Both the position numbers and the translations under genes were made by a program. DNA of 22,596 bases from an uncultured Alcaligenaceae bacterium (lineage in GTDB: Bacteria > Pseudomonadota > Gammaproteobacteria > Burkholderiales > Burkholderiaceae_B): NCBI GenBank assembly GCA_937952975.1, contig CALFXX010000083.1, forward strand, positions 1 to 22,596. The letters run 5' to 3'. Positions 1-8,235 of the stretch are shown here, in pieces. Under the pieces are notes generated by a model. It had not been told where the DNA came from, searched no databases, and saw only the letters and a program-made list of their open reading frames with translations. How positions within the stretch are numbered: the stretch's first letter is position 1; every line of letters begins with the position of its first letter.

Positions 1-969
1 TTGGCCGCCGCCTTGGCCTGTATTGGTTTGACCAGCTTGGCACAGGCCCAAACTAAATGGGATTTGCCCTCAGCGTATGCCCCCGGTAACTTCCATACCG
101 AAAACCTCGAATACTTTGCCAAGCAAGTCGATGTTGAAACGGCGGGCAAACTTAAGATTGTGGTGCACTCGAACGCTTCGTTGTTCAAAGCCCCAGAGAT
201 CAAGCGGGCAGTGCAAGGTGGCCAGGCTCAGTTAGGCGAGATCTTGCTGGTCAATTTTGAAAACGAAAACCCGCTATTTGGCTTGGATGGTATGCCCTCG
301 TTGGTGGGTAACTATGAACAAGCTAAAAAGCTTGAGCAAGTGCAGAGGCCTGCGCTGGACAAGTATCTAGAGGCTCAGGGCATGAAGATTTTGTTTACGG
401 TCGCGTGGCAGCCTCAAGGTATCTACACCAAGAAGTTGGTGAACTCGGTTGCTGACATGAAGGGCTTGAAATGGCGTTCTTACTCACCGCTTACCGCTCG
501 CCTGGCCGATCTGATGAATATGGTGCCGGTGACGATTCAAGCCGCCGAGTTAAGTCAAGCGCTCGCAACGGGTGTGGTTGAAAGTTATCTGTCGTCAAGC
601 GCAACGGGCGTGGATACAAAAACCTACGAAAGCATGAAGTACTGGTATGACTTTCAAGCCTACATCCCTAAAAATGCAGTTATTGTGAACATGAAGGCCT
701 TCAATGCGCTCGATCCTGCCACACAAGCGGCTGTCACTAAAGTGGCCGCAGAAGCGCAAGTACGGGGCTGGAAAATGAGTGAAGACAAAGAGGCGGTATT
801 GAAAAAAGTGCTGACCGATAATGGCATGACGATTCTTGAGCCTTCGCCGACTTTCATGGGCGAATTTAACAAAATCGGCACAACACTTTTAGCCGATTGG
901 GAGAAGAAAGCTGGCGCCCAAGGAACTGCGCTGATTGCTGATTATCGCAAGCTTGTACCAGCCAAGTAA
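1..969 (+). CDS. dctP: TRAP transporter solute-binding protein, DctP family (5' partial)
   Basis: Periplasmic receptor that captures an organic acid and delivers it to the DctQM permease encoded next. The window starts inside the signal peptide: only its hydrophobic end and an Ala-Gln-Ala cleavage site remain (about residues 5-17 of the visible part), so the true start lies upstream and the TTG at base 1 is probably an internal Leu codon. The mature part of about 305 residues has the usual DctP length. It shows the family's central GLKWRS segment (visible residues 155-160), whose Arg normally salt-bridges the substrate carboxylate. The dctQ gene starts 41 bases after the stop, followed by dctM, so this is the receptor of a three-component TRAP system. 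The family is clear. The ligand cannot be read; dicarboxylates, keto acids and other monocarboxylates are all known for relatives. Confidence 0.92.
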   Translation: MAAALACIGLTSLAQAQTKWDLPSAYAPGNFHTENLEYFAKQVDVETAGKLKIVVHSNASLFKAPEIKRAVQGGQAQLGEILLVNFENENPLFGLDGMPSLVGNYEQAKKLEQVQRPALDKYLEAQGMKILFTVAWQPQGIYTKKLVNSVADMKGLKWRSYSPLTARLADLMNMVPVTIQAAELSQALATGVVESYLSSSATGVDTKTYESMKYWYDFQAYIPKNAVIVNMKAFNALDPATQAAVTKVAAEAQVRGWKMSEDKEAVLKKVLTDNGMTILEPSPTFMGEFNKIGTTLLADWEKKAGAQGTALIADYRKLVPAK

Positions 970-1010
970 ATTTCGTTTGTTGATTCTTTAGACCAAAGTG
1001 ATGTCCCCCC

Positions 1011-1544
1011 ATGAGAAAACTCCTTGATACTCTTTACCTCGTGGCGGGTGGCATTGCCGCTCTCTGCGTGTGCGCGATTTGCGCCTTGATGATTGGGCAA
1101 AGCGTGCTGCGCGAGTTTGGCGTTAAAACGGGTGCTGTCAATGATGTGGTGGCCTGGTTGTGCGCAGCGGCAGCATTTTTAGCAATGGCGCATGCCTTTA
1201 AGCACGGCGATTTTGTTCGTGTGACTCTGCTGCTCGAAAAACTTTCTCCTAAACTGCGCCAGCGTTTTGAATTGGTGTCACTGGCCTGTGCCTCGGTTGC
1301 GGTTGGTTATCTGGCATGGTCTGTTACCTTGTTCACCCATGAAAGCTGGGTGTTTAACGATGTGGCTGGTGGGATCCTACCCATGCCCATGTGGATCCCT
1401 CAAATGTCTTTTTTGATCGGAGCCTGGTTGTTTTTCATCGCAGTTGTTGACGAGTTGGTGATTGTTGCGCGCGGAAAGCGTCCGACCTATGTCGTTGCTG
1501 TTGAAGAGCGCCATGCCCAAGGTGATTTTTCGTCTGATGTTTAA
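1011..1544 (+). CDS. dctQ: TRAP transporter small permease, DctQ family
   Basis: Small membrane subunit of the TRAP transporter; with DctM it forms the sodium-dependent importer fed by the preceding DctP. The 177-residue product has four hydrophobic segments at roughly residues 10-32, 45-63, 88-108 and 125-147, the DctQ topology. The stretch after the second helix (HAFKHGDFVRV) resembles the conserved 'H..R.D' loop of the family. The ATG at 1011 follows a run of C with no good Shine-Dalgarno sequence, so translation may be coupled to dctP. A short hydrophilic tail ends the protein. It lies between dctP and dctM, 61 bases before dctM. Confidence 0.9.
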   Translation: MRKLLDTLYLVAGGIAALCVCAICALMIGQSVLREFGVKTGAVNDVVAWLCAAAAFLAMAHAFKHGDFVRVTLLLEKLSPKLRQRFELVSLACASVAVGYLAWSVTLFTHESWVFNDVAGGILPMPMWIPQMSFLIGAWLFFIAVVDELVIVARGKRPTYVVAVEERHAQGDFSSDV

Positions 1545-1605
1545 CGTGGCGGTTGCGCGCGATTATTTTTTCCGACGCTAAGTCTGCAATTTTTAGAGAT
1601 ACTTT

Positions 1606-2916
1606 ATGGAAACGCTCGGGATTGGTCTATTTTTACTGATCATTATGTTGTTGTTTTTATCTGGCGGCATCTGGATCGCCATGACCCTCGCAATTTGCGG
1701 GTGGGTGGGGCAAGCTTTCTTTGTCAATACACAGCCAGGTAAAAATTTGTTCTCAGCCTTCTGGGAGACCAACGCTTCATGGGAGCTTGCCGCCTTACCC
1801 TTGTTTATCTGGATGGGTGAAATCCTCTTCAGAACCAAGTTAAGCGAAGAAATGTTTGAAGGTCTGCGCCCCTGGCTTAACCGCGTGCCGGGTCGCTTGA
1901 TGCATACAACAGTGCTGGGCTGTGGCATCTTCGGTTCAGTCAGTGGCTCGTCTGCAGCAACCTGTGCCACGATCGCAAAAGTAGCGTTGCCAGAGTTAAA
2001 AAAACGTGGCTACGATGAAAGCCTTGCTCTTGGCGCCTTGGCAACCTCAGGAACCTTGGGCATCTTGATCCCACCGTCGATCACAATGGTGGTCTACGCG
2101 GTCGCGGCCGATGCTTCTATTATTCGGATATTTCTTGCAGGCTTTATTCCGTCAGCGATTTTGATGGCTCTGTTCATGGGCTACATCGCGTGGTGGTCAA
2201 TTCGTAATCCGTCAAAAGTCCCTGCGGCGGATCCCCCTTCAAGTTTTCTTGAAAAAGTGCGTAAAAGCGGGAATCTCATTCCCTGCACGTTATTGATTAT
2301 CTTTATTGTTTGGGTGCTTGTGGCGGGCTATGCGACAGCAACTGAATGTGCCGCTTACGGCGTCTTTGGCTCGTTAGCCATTGCGGCCTACAGTCGTTCA
2401 CTGACCTGGAAAAATTTCTGGGAAGGTTTAATGGGCACCACACGTACTAGCTGCATGATCATGATCATTTTGGCCGGCGCTGCCTTCTTAACAAAAACCA
2501 TGGCCTTCACCGGTGTGCCGCGCGAACTGGCAGAGTGGGTCAATGGAATGCAGCTCTCGCCTTACGCACTGATCGGCTGTTTAGTGGTGGTCTATTTGAT
2601 TTTAGGCACTGCGCTTGATGGCATTAGCATGATTGTGCTGACTGCGGCGGTTGTGTTGCCAATGATTCAAAAGGCGGGTTTTGACCTCATCTGGTTTGGA
2701 ATCTTTATCGTCTTGCTCGTTGAGATTGCCGAGGTTACGCCACCCGTTGGTTTTAATTTGTTTGTATTGCAAAACATGACTGGAAAAGACAGCAACACGA
2801 TCGCGCGCGCCGCGATCCCGTTTTTTATCTGCCTTGTGATTTGCATTGGCATCATCACGATTTTTCCAGATGTGGTGACGGTGTTGCCAGACTATGTCAT
2901 GGGCAAGGCGAAATAA
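1606..2916 (+). CDS. dctM: TRAP transporter large permease, DctM family
   Basis: Large 12-helix-type transport subunit of the TRAP importer; it carries the substrate path and sodium sites. The protein is 436 residues, the normal length, and hydrophobic throughout. Family features include the GSVSGSSAATCATIAK segment around residues 105-120, the GTLGILIPPSI segment near residue 150, and EVTPPVGFNLFVLQNM near residue 375, which mirror the two inverted halves of DctM. The ATG at 1606 has a weak GAGA upstream. The stop at 2914-2916 is separated by one base from the next start (2918), implying coupled translation with the lipoprotein gene. Confidence 0.94.
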   Translation: METLGIGLFLLIIMLLFLSGGIWIAMTLAICGWVGQAFFVNTQPGKNLFSAFWETNASWELAALPLFIWMGEILFRTKLSEEMFEGLRPWLNRVPGRLMHTTVLGCGIFGSVSGSSAATCATIAKVALPELKKRGYDESLALGALATSGTLGILIPPSITMVVYAVAADASIIRIFLAGFIPSAILMALFMGYIAWWSIRNPSKVPAADPPSSFLEKVRKSGNLIPCTLLIIFIVWVLVAGYATATECAAYGVFGSLAIAAYSRSLTWKNFWEGLMGTTRTSCMIMIILAGAAFLTKTMAFTGVPRELAEWVNGMQLSPYALIGCLVVVYLILGTALDGISMIVLTAAVVLPMIQKAGFDLIWFGIFIVLLVEIAEVTPPVGFNLFVLQNMTGKDSNTIARAAIPFFICLVICIGIITIFPDVVTVLPDYVMGKAK

Positions 2917-2917
2917 G

Positions 2918-3751
2918 ATGATTCATGCAAACAAGTTAGTTGAAGGTGGGCGGGGTATTGTTCGCTCGAGTTTGGCAATGCTGTTGGTGCTCGGGTTATT
3001 CGGCTGTAAAGCCTACGACTCAGCCTTGGGCTCTGGTGAAAATGTCACGGCCATCGATACAGCGCGTCTGACTCAAAGTGGCTTTCTAACCAATTACGCG
3101 AAGCTCAAGCCGGTTGCCGCGATGCAAGGCATCGAATGCTGGCGAGACACACGCTTCGATCCAAAGAAATATAAAAAAATCCAGATCACGCCGATTGTCG
3201 TGTCGTTAGTCGCGCCAAAAGATTCAAAAGATGGCAAAGTGCCGACAGTTGATCCGGCTGATTTAAAACAGCTAACCGACTATTTCTATCAAACCCTACA
3301 AAACTCGCTTAAACCACAGATTCCGGTCGTCACCCAGGCAGGTGCTGGTGTGGTGGTCCTGCGGATTGCGTTGACAGACCTGGTTCCGACCTCGGTGCCT
3401 GGAAGTGTGGCGGGTACGCTCATTCCCTACGCGTTTATTGCTGAGGCGAGTTCAGGCAAGGTCACAGGACGGCCTGCTGGTTCGACGCCCTATCTAGGCG
3501 AAACGGGCATGGAAATGCAATTTCGCGACGGTGCGAGTGGCGCCGTCTTGGCAGAGTGTCGCGATACTGAAATTGGTCGTAAATATGCCGCAGAGCTGAA
3601 TGAAGGTGCGGCGCAGGCAGCTCAAACATGGGCAAACGGTTATATGAGCTCGTTTCAGTCTTGGGGGTATGCCAAGGCAGCCTTTAACAAGTGGTCTACG
3701 CTGGTCGCGAAGCGCGTGGCTGACCTTCATCAGGTTCAGTCGGCGCCTTAG
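2918..3751 (+). CDS. Predicted outer-membrane lipoprotein, DUF3313-like
   Basis: A 277-residue lipoprotein of unknown function. With the ATG at 2918 the N-terminus has a positively charged start, a hydrophobic core and a lipobox LFGC at about residues 25-28, so Cys28 would be lipidated. An upstream in-frame ATG at 2894 lies inside dctM and adds only eight residues, so 2918 is preferred. The first part of the mature protein contains SGFLTNYAKLKP, and later IQITPIVV and a VVVLRIALTDLVPT strand, matching my recollection of DUF3313 proteins. The start is one base after the dctM stop, so it is transcribed with the TRAP genes. Any role in uptake is unproven; it may simply be a surface or stress lipoprotein sharing the transcript. 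Confidence 0.75.
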   Translation: MIHANKLVEGGRGIVRSSLAMLLVLGLFGCKAYDSALGSGENVTAIDTARLTQSGFLTNYAKLKPVAAMQGIECWRDTRFDPKKYKKIQITPIVVSLVAPKDSKDGKVPTVDPADLKQLTDYFYQTLQNSLKPQIPVVTQAGAGVVVLRIALTDLVPTSVPGSVAGTLIPYAFIAEASSGKVTGRPAGSTPYLGETGMEMQFRDGASGAVLAECRDTEIGRKYAAELNEGAAQAAQTWANGYMSSFQSWGYAKAAFNKWSTLVAKRVADLHQVQSAP

Positions 3752-3787
3752 CTGAATGTGATGACTCGAGTGGGTGAGACGCGTGGG

Positions 3788-3824
3788 TGAGACTCACCAC
3801 GCATCCGGTGCGCGGTGAGTCTCA
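3788..3824. terminator. Strong hairpin between convergent genes
   Basis: Perfect 11-base arms TGAGACTCACC (3788-3798) and GGTGAGTCTCA (3814-3824) extend inward by further pairs after one mismatch, leaving a loop of about three bases. It sits between the stops of the plus-strand lipoprotein gene (3751) and the minus-strand dehydrogenase gene (3840). Neither side has a clear T-run, so it may act as a weak bidirectional terminator or protect 3' ends rather than be a classic intrinsic terminator. The 11-mer GTGGGTGAGAC occurs twice just before and into the left arm (3770-3780 and 3783-3793). Confidence 0.6.
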
Positions 3825-3839
3825 TCGGTTCGTATCGGT

Positions 3840-4904
3840 TTAGGCGATTTTTTCGCACACTGCGGCGGTGACCTGAGCGGTCGTGGCAAGGCCCCCCAAG
3901 TCGCGAGTGTGCAGTCTTGGATTAGCGGTTACCGCTTCGATTGCCGCCATCAAACGATCGGCTGCCGGCTGTTCACCTAGGTGCTCAAGCAGCATGACAA
4001 CAGACCAAAAGGTACCGATGGGGTTAGCCAGCCCTTTGCCCATGATGTCAAAGGCTGAGCCATGGATGGGTTCAAACATTGAAGGGTAGCGACGCTCTGG
4101 ATCGATATTGCCTGTTGGCGCAATGCCCAGGCTGCCCGCTAAGGCGGCTGCAAGATCGCTCAAAATATCGGCGTGCAAGTTTGTGGCAACGAGCGTATCG
4201 AGCGTAGCGGGGCGGTTCACCATTCGGGCGGTGGCTGCATCTACCAACTCTTTATCCCAGGTGACATCCGGAAATTCTTTAGAAATTTGTACAGCAATCT
4301 CATCCCACATCACCATCGCGTGGCGCTGAGCGTTGGATTTCGTGATCACGGTCAGCAATTTGCGGGGGCGCGATTGCGCGAGTTTGAAGGCGTAGCGCAT
4401 GATGCGTTCGACGCCGGCACGCGTCATCATGCTGACGTCGGTGGCTACTTCGATCGGATGCCCTTGGTGCGCGCGCCCTCCCACGCCCGAGTACTCACCC
4501 TCTGAGTTTTCACGCACGATCACCCAGTCGAGTTGTGCTGGTGTGCAGCGCTTAAGCGGTGCGTCAATGCCGGGCAAAATGCGAGTGGGTCGTACGTTGG
4601 CGTACTGATCAAAACCCTGGCAAATTTTGAGGCGCAAGCCCCACAGCGTGATGTGATCGGGGATATGCGGATCGCCAGCCGAACCAAACAAAATCGCATC
4701 TTTGTTGCGTAACGAGTCGAGACCATTTTCAGGCATCATCATGCCGTGTTTGCGATAGTAGTCGCCACCCCAGTCAAAGTCTTCGAACTCAAACTTTAGC
4801 GTGGGATTTTGACGAGCAAGCGCCTCAAGTACTTTTTGCCCCTCGGGGACAACCTCTTTGCCAATTCCGTCTCCGGGGATCGTGGCGATGCGATACGTTT
4901 TCAT
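3840..4904 (-). CDS. Tartrate/D-malate/isopropylmalate-type dehydrogenase (beta-decarboxylating)
   Basis: NAD-dependent oxidative decarboxylase of a 2-hydroxy acid such as tartrate, D-malate or an alkylmalate. From the ATG at 4904 it is 354 residues; an upstream in-frame ATG at 4916 lacks a ribosome site, while 4904 has a GGAA about five bases upstream. Visible motifs: GDGIG (11-15), VRENSEGEYS (130-139), catalytic-type Lys189 in TKSNAQR, metal-ligand Asp222 and Asp246/Asp250 in HADILSD, and the NAD-binding HGSAFDI (281-287). The segment IPDHITLWGLRL (81-92) is typical of the tartrate dehydrogenase/decarboxylase branch rather than LeuB proper. It is the last gene of the minus-strand unit, 67 bases after the lyase gene. 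The exact substrate is not decidable. Confidence 0.88.
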   Translation of the reverse strand: MKTYRIATIPGDGIGKEVVPEGQKVLEALARQNPTLKFEFEDFDWGGDYYRKHGMMMPENGLDSLRNKDAILFGSAGDPHIPDHITLWGLRLKICQGFDQYANVRPTRILPGIDAPLKRCTPAQLDWVIVRENSEGEYSGVGGRAHQGHPIEVATDVSMMTRAGVERIMRYAFKLAQSRPRKLLTVITKSNAQRHAMVMWDEIAVQISKEFPDVTWDKELVDAATARMVNRPATLDTLVATNLHADILSDLAAALAGSLGIAPTGNIDPERRYPSMFEPIHGSAFDIMGKGLANPIGTFWSVVMLLEHLGEQPAADRLMAAIEAVTANPRLHTRDLGGLATTAQVTAAVCEKIA

Positions 4905-4971
4905 GCAGGGTTCCATTCAAAAAGAAGCAAAATTATTGTTCAGTGCAATTGAGCATGTGACGGCTGAGTTG

Positions 4972-5841
4972 TTATTCGCCACCGCTTTCATAGCGCTTGC
5001 CGCGTGCCAGCAGTTCAGGCGTACCAATCAAATTATTTAAACCATCAAAGTTAAACATCTTGTCGCGAAAACCATCAGTGCTGCCCGTGGCTTTTAACTC
5101 TGCAAAGTATGACTGTAAGGTCATGGCCACCGAGCGCACTGTACCACCGGGGAAGATTGCGATTGAATAGCCAAACTCTTGCAAGACGGCGGTTGATTTA
5201 ACGGGTGTTTTTCCACCTTCGACCATGTTTGCCAGTAAGGGCGCGCGCCCTTTAAAACGCTCGTTGACAATACGCATCTGTTCGTCACTGCGCACGGCTT
5301 CGATAAATAAGATATCTGCACCTGCCGCAAGGTAATGCTCTGCTCGTTCGAGCGCTTGCTCAAAACCTTCAACGGCAACAGCATCGGTGCGGGCCATGAT
5401 CAGGGTGTCAGTGCTATGGCGCGAGTTGACGGCGGCTTTGATTTTACCCACCATCTCTGCGGTTGAGACGACTGTTTTTCCATCTAAGTGACCACAGCGT
5501 TTGGGAAAGCTTTGATCTTCAAGTTGGATGATGTTCGCGCCATTACGCTCAAAACCACGCACGGTACGCTCGGTATTTAAAGCGTTGCCAAAGCCTGTAT
5601 CGGCGTCAACGATAATGGGTAGGCTAATGCGATCGCGCATTTGTACGATTTTTTCATTCACTTCAGTAAAGGTTGTGAGCCCCACGTCAGAACGTCCGAG
5701 CGTCGTGTAAGCCACCGACGCACCAGAAATATACACAGCCTCAAATCCTGCTTGTTCTGCCATCAAAGCTGATAAGGCGTCATACACGCCAGGCGCCAGT
5801 AAGATTTCGGGCTGTTGTAGGCGGCTTTTAAGATTGATCAT
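4972..5841 (-). CDS. Isocitrate lyase/PEP mutase superfamily C-C lyase (PrpB-like)
   Basis: Cytoplasmic (beta/alpha)8 enzyme that most likely cleaves a 2-hydroxy di- or tricarboxylate in a retro-aldol reaction, as 2-methylisocitrate lyase (PrpB) or 2,3-dimethylmalate lyase do. The 289-residue length fits this group. Motifs: APGVYDALSA (16-25), metal-binding DADTGFGN (79-86), EDQ (108-110) and the lyase signature KRCGH (114-118) with Cys116 as presumed acid catalyst. The catalytic Cys favours a lyase over a phosphonomutase or hydrolase. An AGAGA lies about nine bases before the ATG at 5841. The gene follows the amidase by 48 bases and precedes the dehydrogenase, so its products may feed that enzyme. 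No methylcitrate synthase gene is present, so ordinary propionate catabolism is unlikely. Confidence 0.87.
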   Translation of the reverse strand: MINLKSRLQQPEILLAPGVYDALSALMAEQAGFEAVYISGASVAYTTLGRSDVGLTTFTEVNEKIVQMRDRISLPIIVDADTGFGNALNTERTVRGFERNGANIIQLEDQSFPKRCGHLDGKTVVSTAEMVGKIKAAVNSRHSTDTLIMARTDAVAVEGFEQALERAEHYLAAGADILFIEAVRSDEQMRIVNERFKGRAPLLANMVEGGKTPVKSTAVLQEFGYSIAIFPGGTVRSVAMTLQSYFAELKATGSTDGFRDKMFNFDGLNNLIGTPELLARGKRYESGGE

Positions 5842-5889
5842 GAACGTGTCTCTTGAGTTTTTTGTGGATCAAAAATGTAAATGAATGGA

Positions 5890-7515
5890 CTAAGTTCTGA
5901 AGACATTCGCAGGTTCTTCGAACCAGTTGCGATTTTTTCGCAAGCGCTGTGCCATTGCGAACGCATAGGGCGCGGCTTCGAGCAAGATTTCAGTCTGCGC
6001 CTCGCTCAGCTTCAGCCCAGCATTTTTCGCCATTCGCGTGGCGAGATCTCGCGTGGCGGCGTCGCAGTGCGAGGTGTCGGGTGTCAGGTCTGGCGGTGCG
6101 AGGGTCGGTGCCTGGTTGCCAGCAACAAGGTTTGGGCGTTTAGCGCGCAGTCCGGCCGCCAACTCAAACGTATGGCCAGCGCGTAAGACCAGGGCATCGG
6201 CCTGCGGCGCGCCGACAAGTTGCACACCCATGGGTAGCCCGGCGGAGTTAAAGCCGCCGCACATCGCAAGTGCGGGGCCGCCCGTCACGTTTGCCATGAC
6301 TTGCGAATTGCCACGTTGCCAGAAGGTAATGGGGCGATGCGCCGTGATTGGGCTGGCAGGGCCGAAGGCGGGCATTAAGAGCAAATCAAATTTTTCGTAG
6401 ATGGGTTGCATCTCGTTGATCATCTGACGATGCTCGCGCGTTGCGGCAAGATAATCAACCGATTGAAAAAGTGAGGCGGGTAAGATTCTGCTTAAAAAAT
6501 CGTGCCCAAAGTCATTGGGACGATTGATGAGATTATGCTGATGCACGGCAAAGATCTCGGTCTCGGCAATAACGACTTTGACGTCCATATAGTCTTGCAT
6601 CGAGCGCACACGGCAGTCTTCAACCTGCGCACCCAATTGTTTGAAGATATCGATCGCATTTTCGAGTGCTTGTCTGTGCTCAGGATTGGCAATAATTTCC
6701 TCTTCCCACCAGTGACGCAACACACCGATGCGCAGACCTTTGACGCCTCCGGCGAGCTGAGCCTTGTAATCTTGAATCGGTTGCGCAAAGCTATTGCCGT
6801 CTTGTGGATCGTGTCCAGCGATGGCTTGCAGCATGAGCGCACAGTCTTCGACGGTCCAAGCCATAGGGCCGCAATGATCGAAGGTGAACGAATTGGGCAT
6901 GACGCCGGTCCGGCTCACAAGCCCTGAGCTTGGCATAAAGCCCGAGATGCCGCATAACGACGCCGGGCCGCGAATCGAACCACCGGTGTCGGTGCCGAGG
7001 GTCGCGGGTACTAGGCCTGCTGCGACCGCTGCACCTGAACCGCTTGACGAGCCGCCACTGAACCTATCTAGGCCCCAAGGATTACGCACGGGCGGCCAGG
7101 GTAGATCGAGTGACGGTCCGCCGTGCGCAAATTCGTGGGTATTGAGTTTGCCCATTAACACGGCACCAGCGCCGTAGAGCTTAGACACGACCACTGCATC
7201 TTTTTTGGGTACGTAGTGCTGTGCCGTGCGCGAGCCCCCCGTGGTCAGAATGCCTGCTGTCTCGTAGATATCTTTTGCCCCAAAGGGTATCCCATGCATG
7301 GGCCCGCGATAGTCACCCGCCATGATCTGAGTCTCAGCCGCTTGCGCTTGTTGGCGCGCCAAGTCAAAGGTTGGTGTGATGAACGCACTCAGTTGTACAT
7401 CAAACGCTTCAATGCGTGCGATTTGATGATTGACATATTCAAGTGGCGAGAGCTTGCGTGTGCGCAGTAGGTCTGCGGCTTGCGCTAGGGTCAGGTCATG
7501 CAAGGCATTCGTCAT
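5890..7515 (-). CDS. Amidase-signature enzyme with GatC/AtzG-like C-terminal tail
   Basis: Hydrolase of a carboxamide, ureido or similar C-N bond, of the amidase-signature family (GatA/AtzE-like). The Ser-cisSer-Lys triad is present: Lys81 in PFGAKDIYE, Ser156 in GGSSSGSG (154-161) and nucleophile Ser180 in TDTGGSIRGP (176-184). The core domain ends near residue 450. After a Pro-rich linker, residues about 485-541 form a small helical segment ending WFEEPANVFR, which resembles the small partner subunits AtzG and GatC (DUF4089-type), here apparently fused. The 541-residue length exceeds a single amidase domain of about 450-470, consistent with the fusion. It starts 15 bases after the PBP gene, with GAGAG as ribosome site. 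The substrate is unknown; an amide or ureido intermediate of the pathway is the simplest guess. Confidence 0.9.
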   Translation of the reverse strand: MTNALHDLTLAQAADLLRTRKLSPLEYVNHQIARIEAFDVQLSAFITPTFDLARQQAQAAETQIMAGDYRGPMHGIPFGAKDIYETAGILTTGGSRTAQHYVPKKDAVVVSKLYGAGAVLMGKLNTHEFAHGGPSLDLPWPPVRNPWGLDRFSGGSSSGSGAAVAAGLVPATLGTDTGGSIRGPASLCGISGFMPSSGLVSRTGVMPNSFTFDHCGPMAWTVEDCALMLQAIAGHDPQDGNSFAQPIQDYKAQLAGGVKGLRIGVLRHWWEEEIIANPEHRQALENAIDIFKQLGAQVEDCRVRSMQDYMDVKVVIAETEIFAVHQHNLINRPNDFGHDFLSRILPASLFQSVDYLAATREHRQMINEMQPIYEKFDLLLMPAFGPASPITAHRPITFWQRGNSQVMANVTGGPALAMCGGFNSAGLPMGVQLVGAPQADALVLRAGHTFELAAGLRAKRPNLVAGNQAPTLAPPDLTPDTSHCDAATRDLATRMAKNAGLKLSEAQTEILLEAAPYAFAMAQRLRKNRNWFEEPANVFRT

Positions 7516-7530
7516 GGGAGTCTCTCAAAA

Positions 7531-8235
7531 TTAACGTGCAATTGGGTCTAGGCCTTGGCGCTTGCATACCTCTGTGACCGCTGGCGTACGCATAAACGCA
7601 TTGAAGGCGCTGATCACTTCGGGTTTGGTCGGGTCTTTAAAGATACCGATTGAAAAGGTGGTCGATTGCTGGACAGCAGGAGGGAGCTTGGCAAAGATAT
7701 TGATTCCAGACACCTGCATCAGTTCACTCATTTGCTGTACGGCGAGTTCAATCTCTCCACGGGCTACGAGTTCGCCCGTGAGGCCTTCTGCTAGGACAGT
7801 TGCTTTAGACCGAAGTTCTTCATCGATCCCGAGTCGTTTGAGCAGGCTTGCGAAGTACATTCCGCTTGCGCCTTGTTTAGAAAAGACGAAGGAACGCGCA
7901 GCGCGCAAGGTTGCAATAAATGCCTCTTGTGTCGAGATGTCAGGGACAGGTGCACCGAGCTTAACGGCCATGGCGACATCCGAGGTGACGAGATCGATCC
8001 GTGTGCCCTGTTGCAGAATGTGTTCGGCTTCGAGTTCATTAATTGAACCTGCTACCGCGATCACGACATCGCCTCGGGCGCCGTCGCGAATACGTTCGCT
8101 TAATTTTGCGGTGGGACCATAGCTGACCTCAACGATGATGCCTGCTTGTTTTTCAAAAACAGGGAGGACCTCATCGAGAACGCTGCGCAACGCCATCGTT
8201 GACATAAGTTTGAGAGTGGTTGCAGGAGTTGTCAT
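7531..8235 (-). CDS. ModA-like periplasmic-binding-fold protein lacking a signal peptide
   Basis: A 234-residue type-2 periplasmic-binding-fold protein related to molybdate-type receptors: it opens LKLMSTMALRSVLDEVLPVF and carries GARGDVVIAVAGS (52-64), the hinge-like strands of that fold. It has no hydrophobic N-terminus, and an in-frame TGA lies only six codons upstream (8251-8253) with no alternative start, so lack of a signal peptide is not a start-site error. Its ATG overlaps the lysR stop by four bases (ATGA, 8232-8235), implying translational coupling. Hence it is probably cytoplasmic and could act as a ligand sensor or sink working with the regulator, although no such role is established here. 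No ABC permease or ATPase gene is nearby. Confidence 0.82.
   Translation of the reverse strand: MTTPATTLKLMSTMALRSVLDEVLPVFEKQAGIIVEVSYGPTAKLSERIRDGARGDVVIAVAGSINELEAEHILQQGTRIDLVTSDVAMAVKLGAPVPDISTQEAFIATLRAARSFVFSKQGASGMYFASLLKRLGIDEELRSKATVLAEGLTGELVARGEIELAVQQMSELMQVSGINIFAKLPPAVQQSTTFSIGIFKDPTKPEVISAFNAFMRTPAVTEVCKRQGLDPIAR

Noticed and set aside
1593..1970. 125-codon minus-strand open frame opposite dctM
   Set aside because: Antisense shadow of a well-conserved membrane protein gene; composition is not protein-like.
2453..2466. GATCAT repeats in dctM
   Set aside because: They encode MIMII within a membrane helix; simple codon repetition explains them.
4904..4916. Longer start for the tartrate-type dehydrogenase
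   Set aside because: No ribosome site before 4916, whereas 4904 has GGAA at usable distance and gives the family's usual N-terminus.
7562..8122. 186-codon plus-strand open frame opposite the PBP-like gene
   Set aside because: Ser/Ala/Thr-rich translation typical of an antisense shadow; the minus-strand frame has a clear fold and coupled start.
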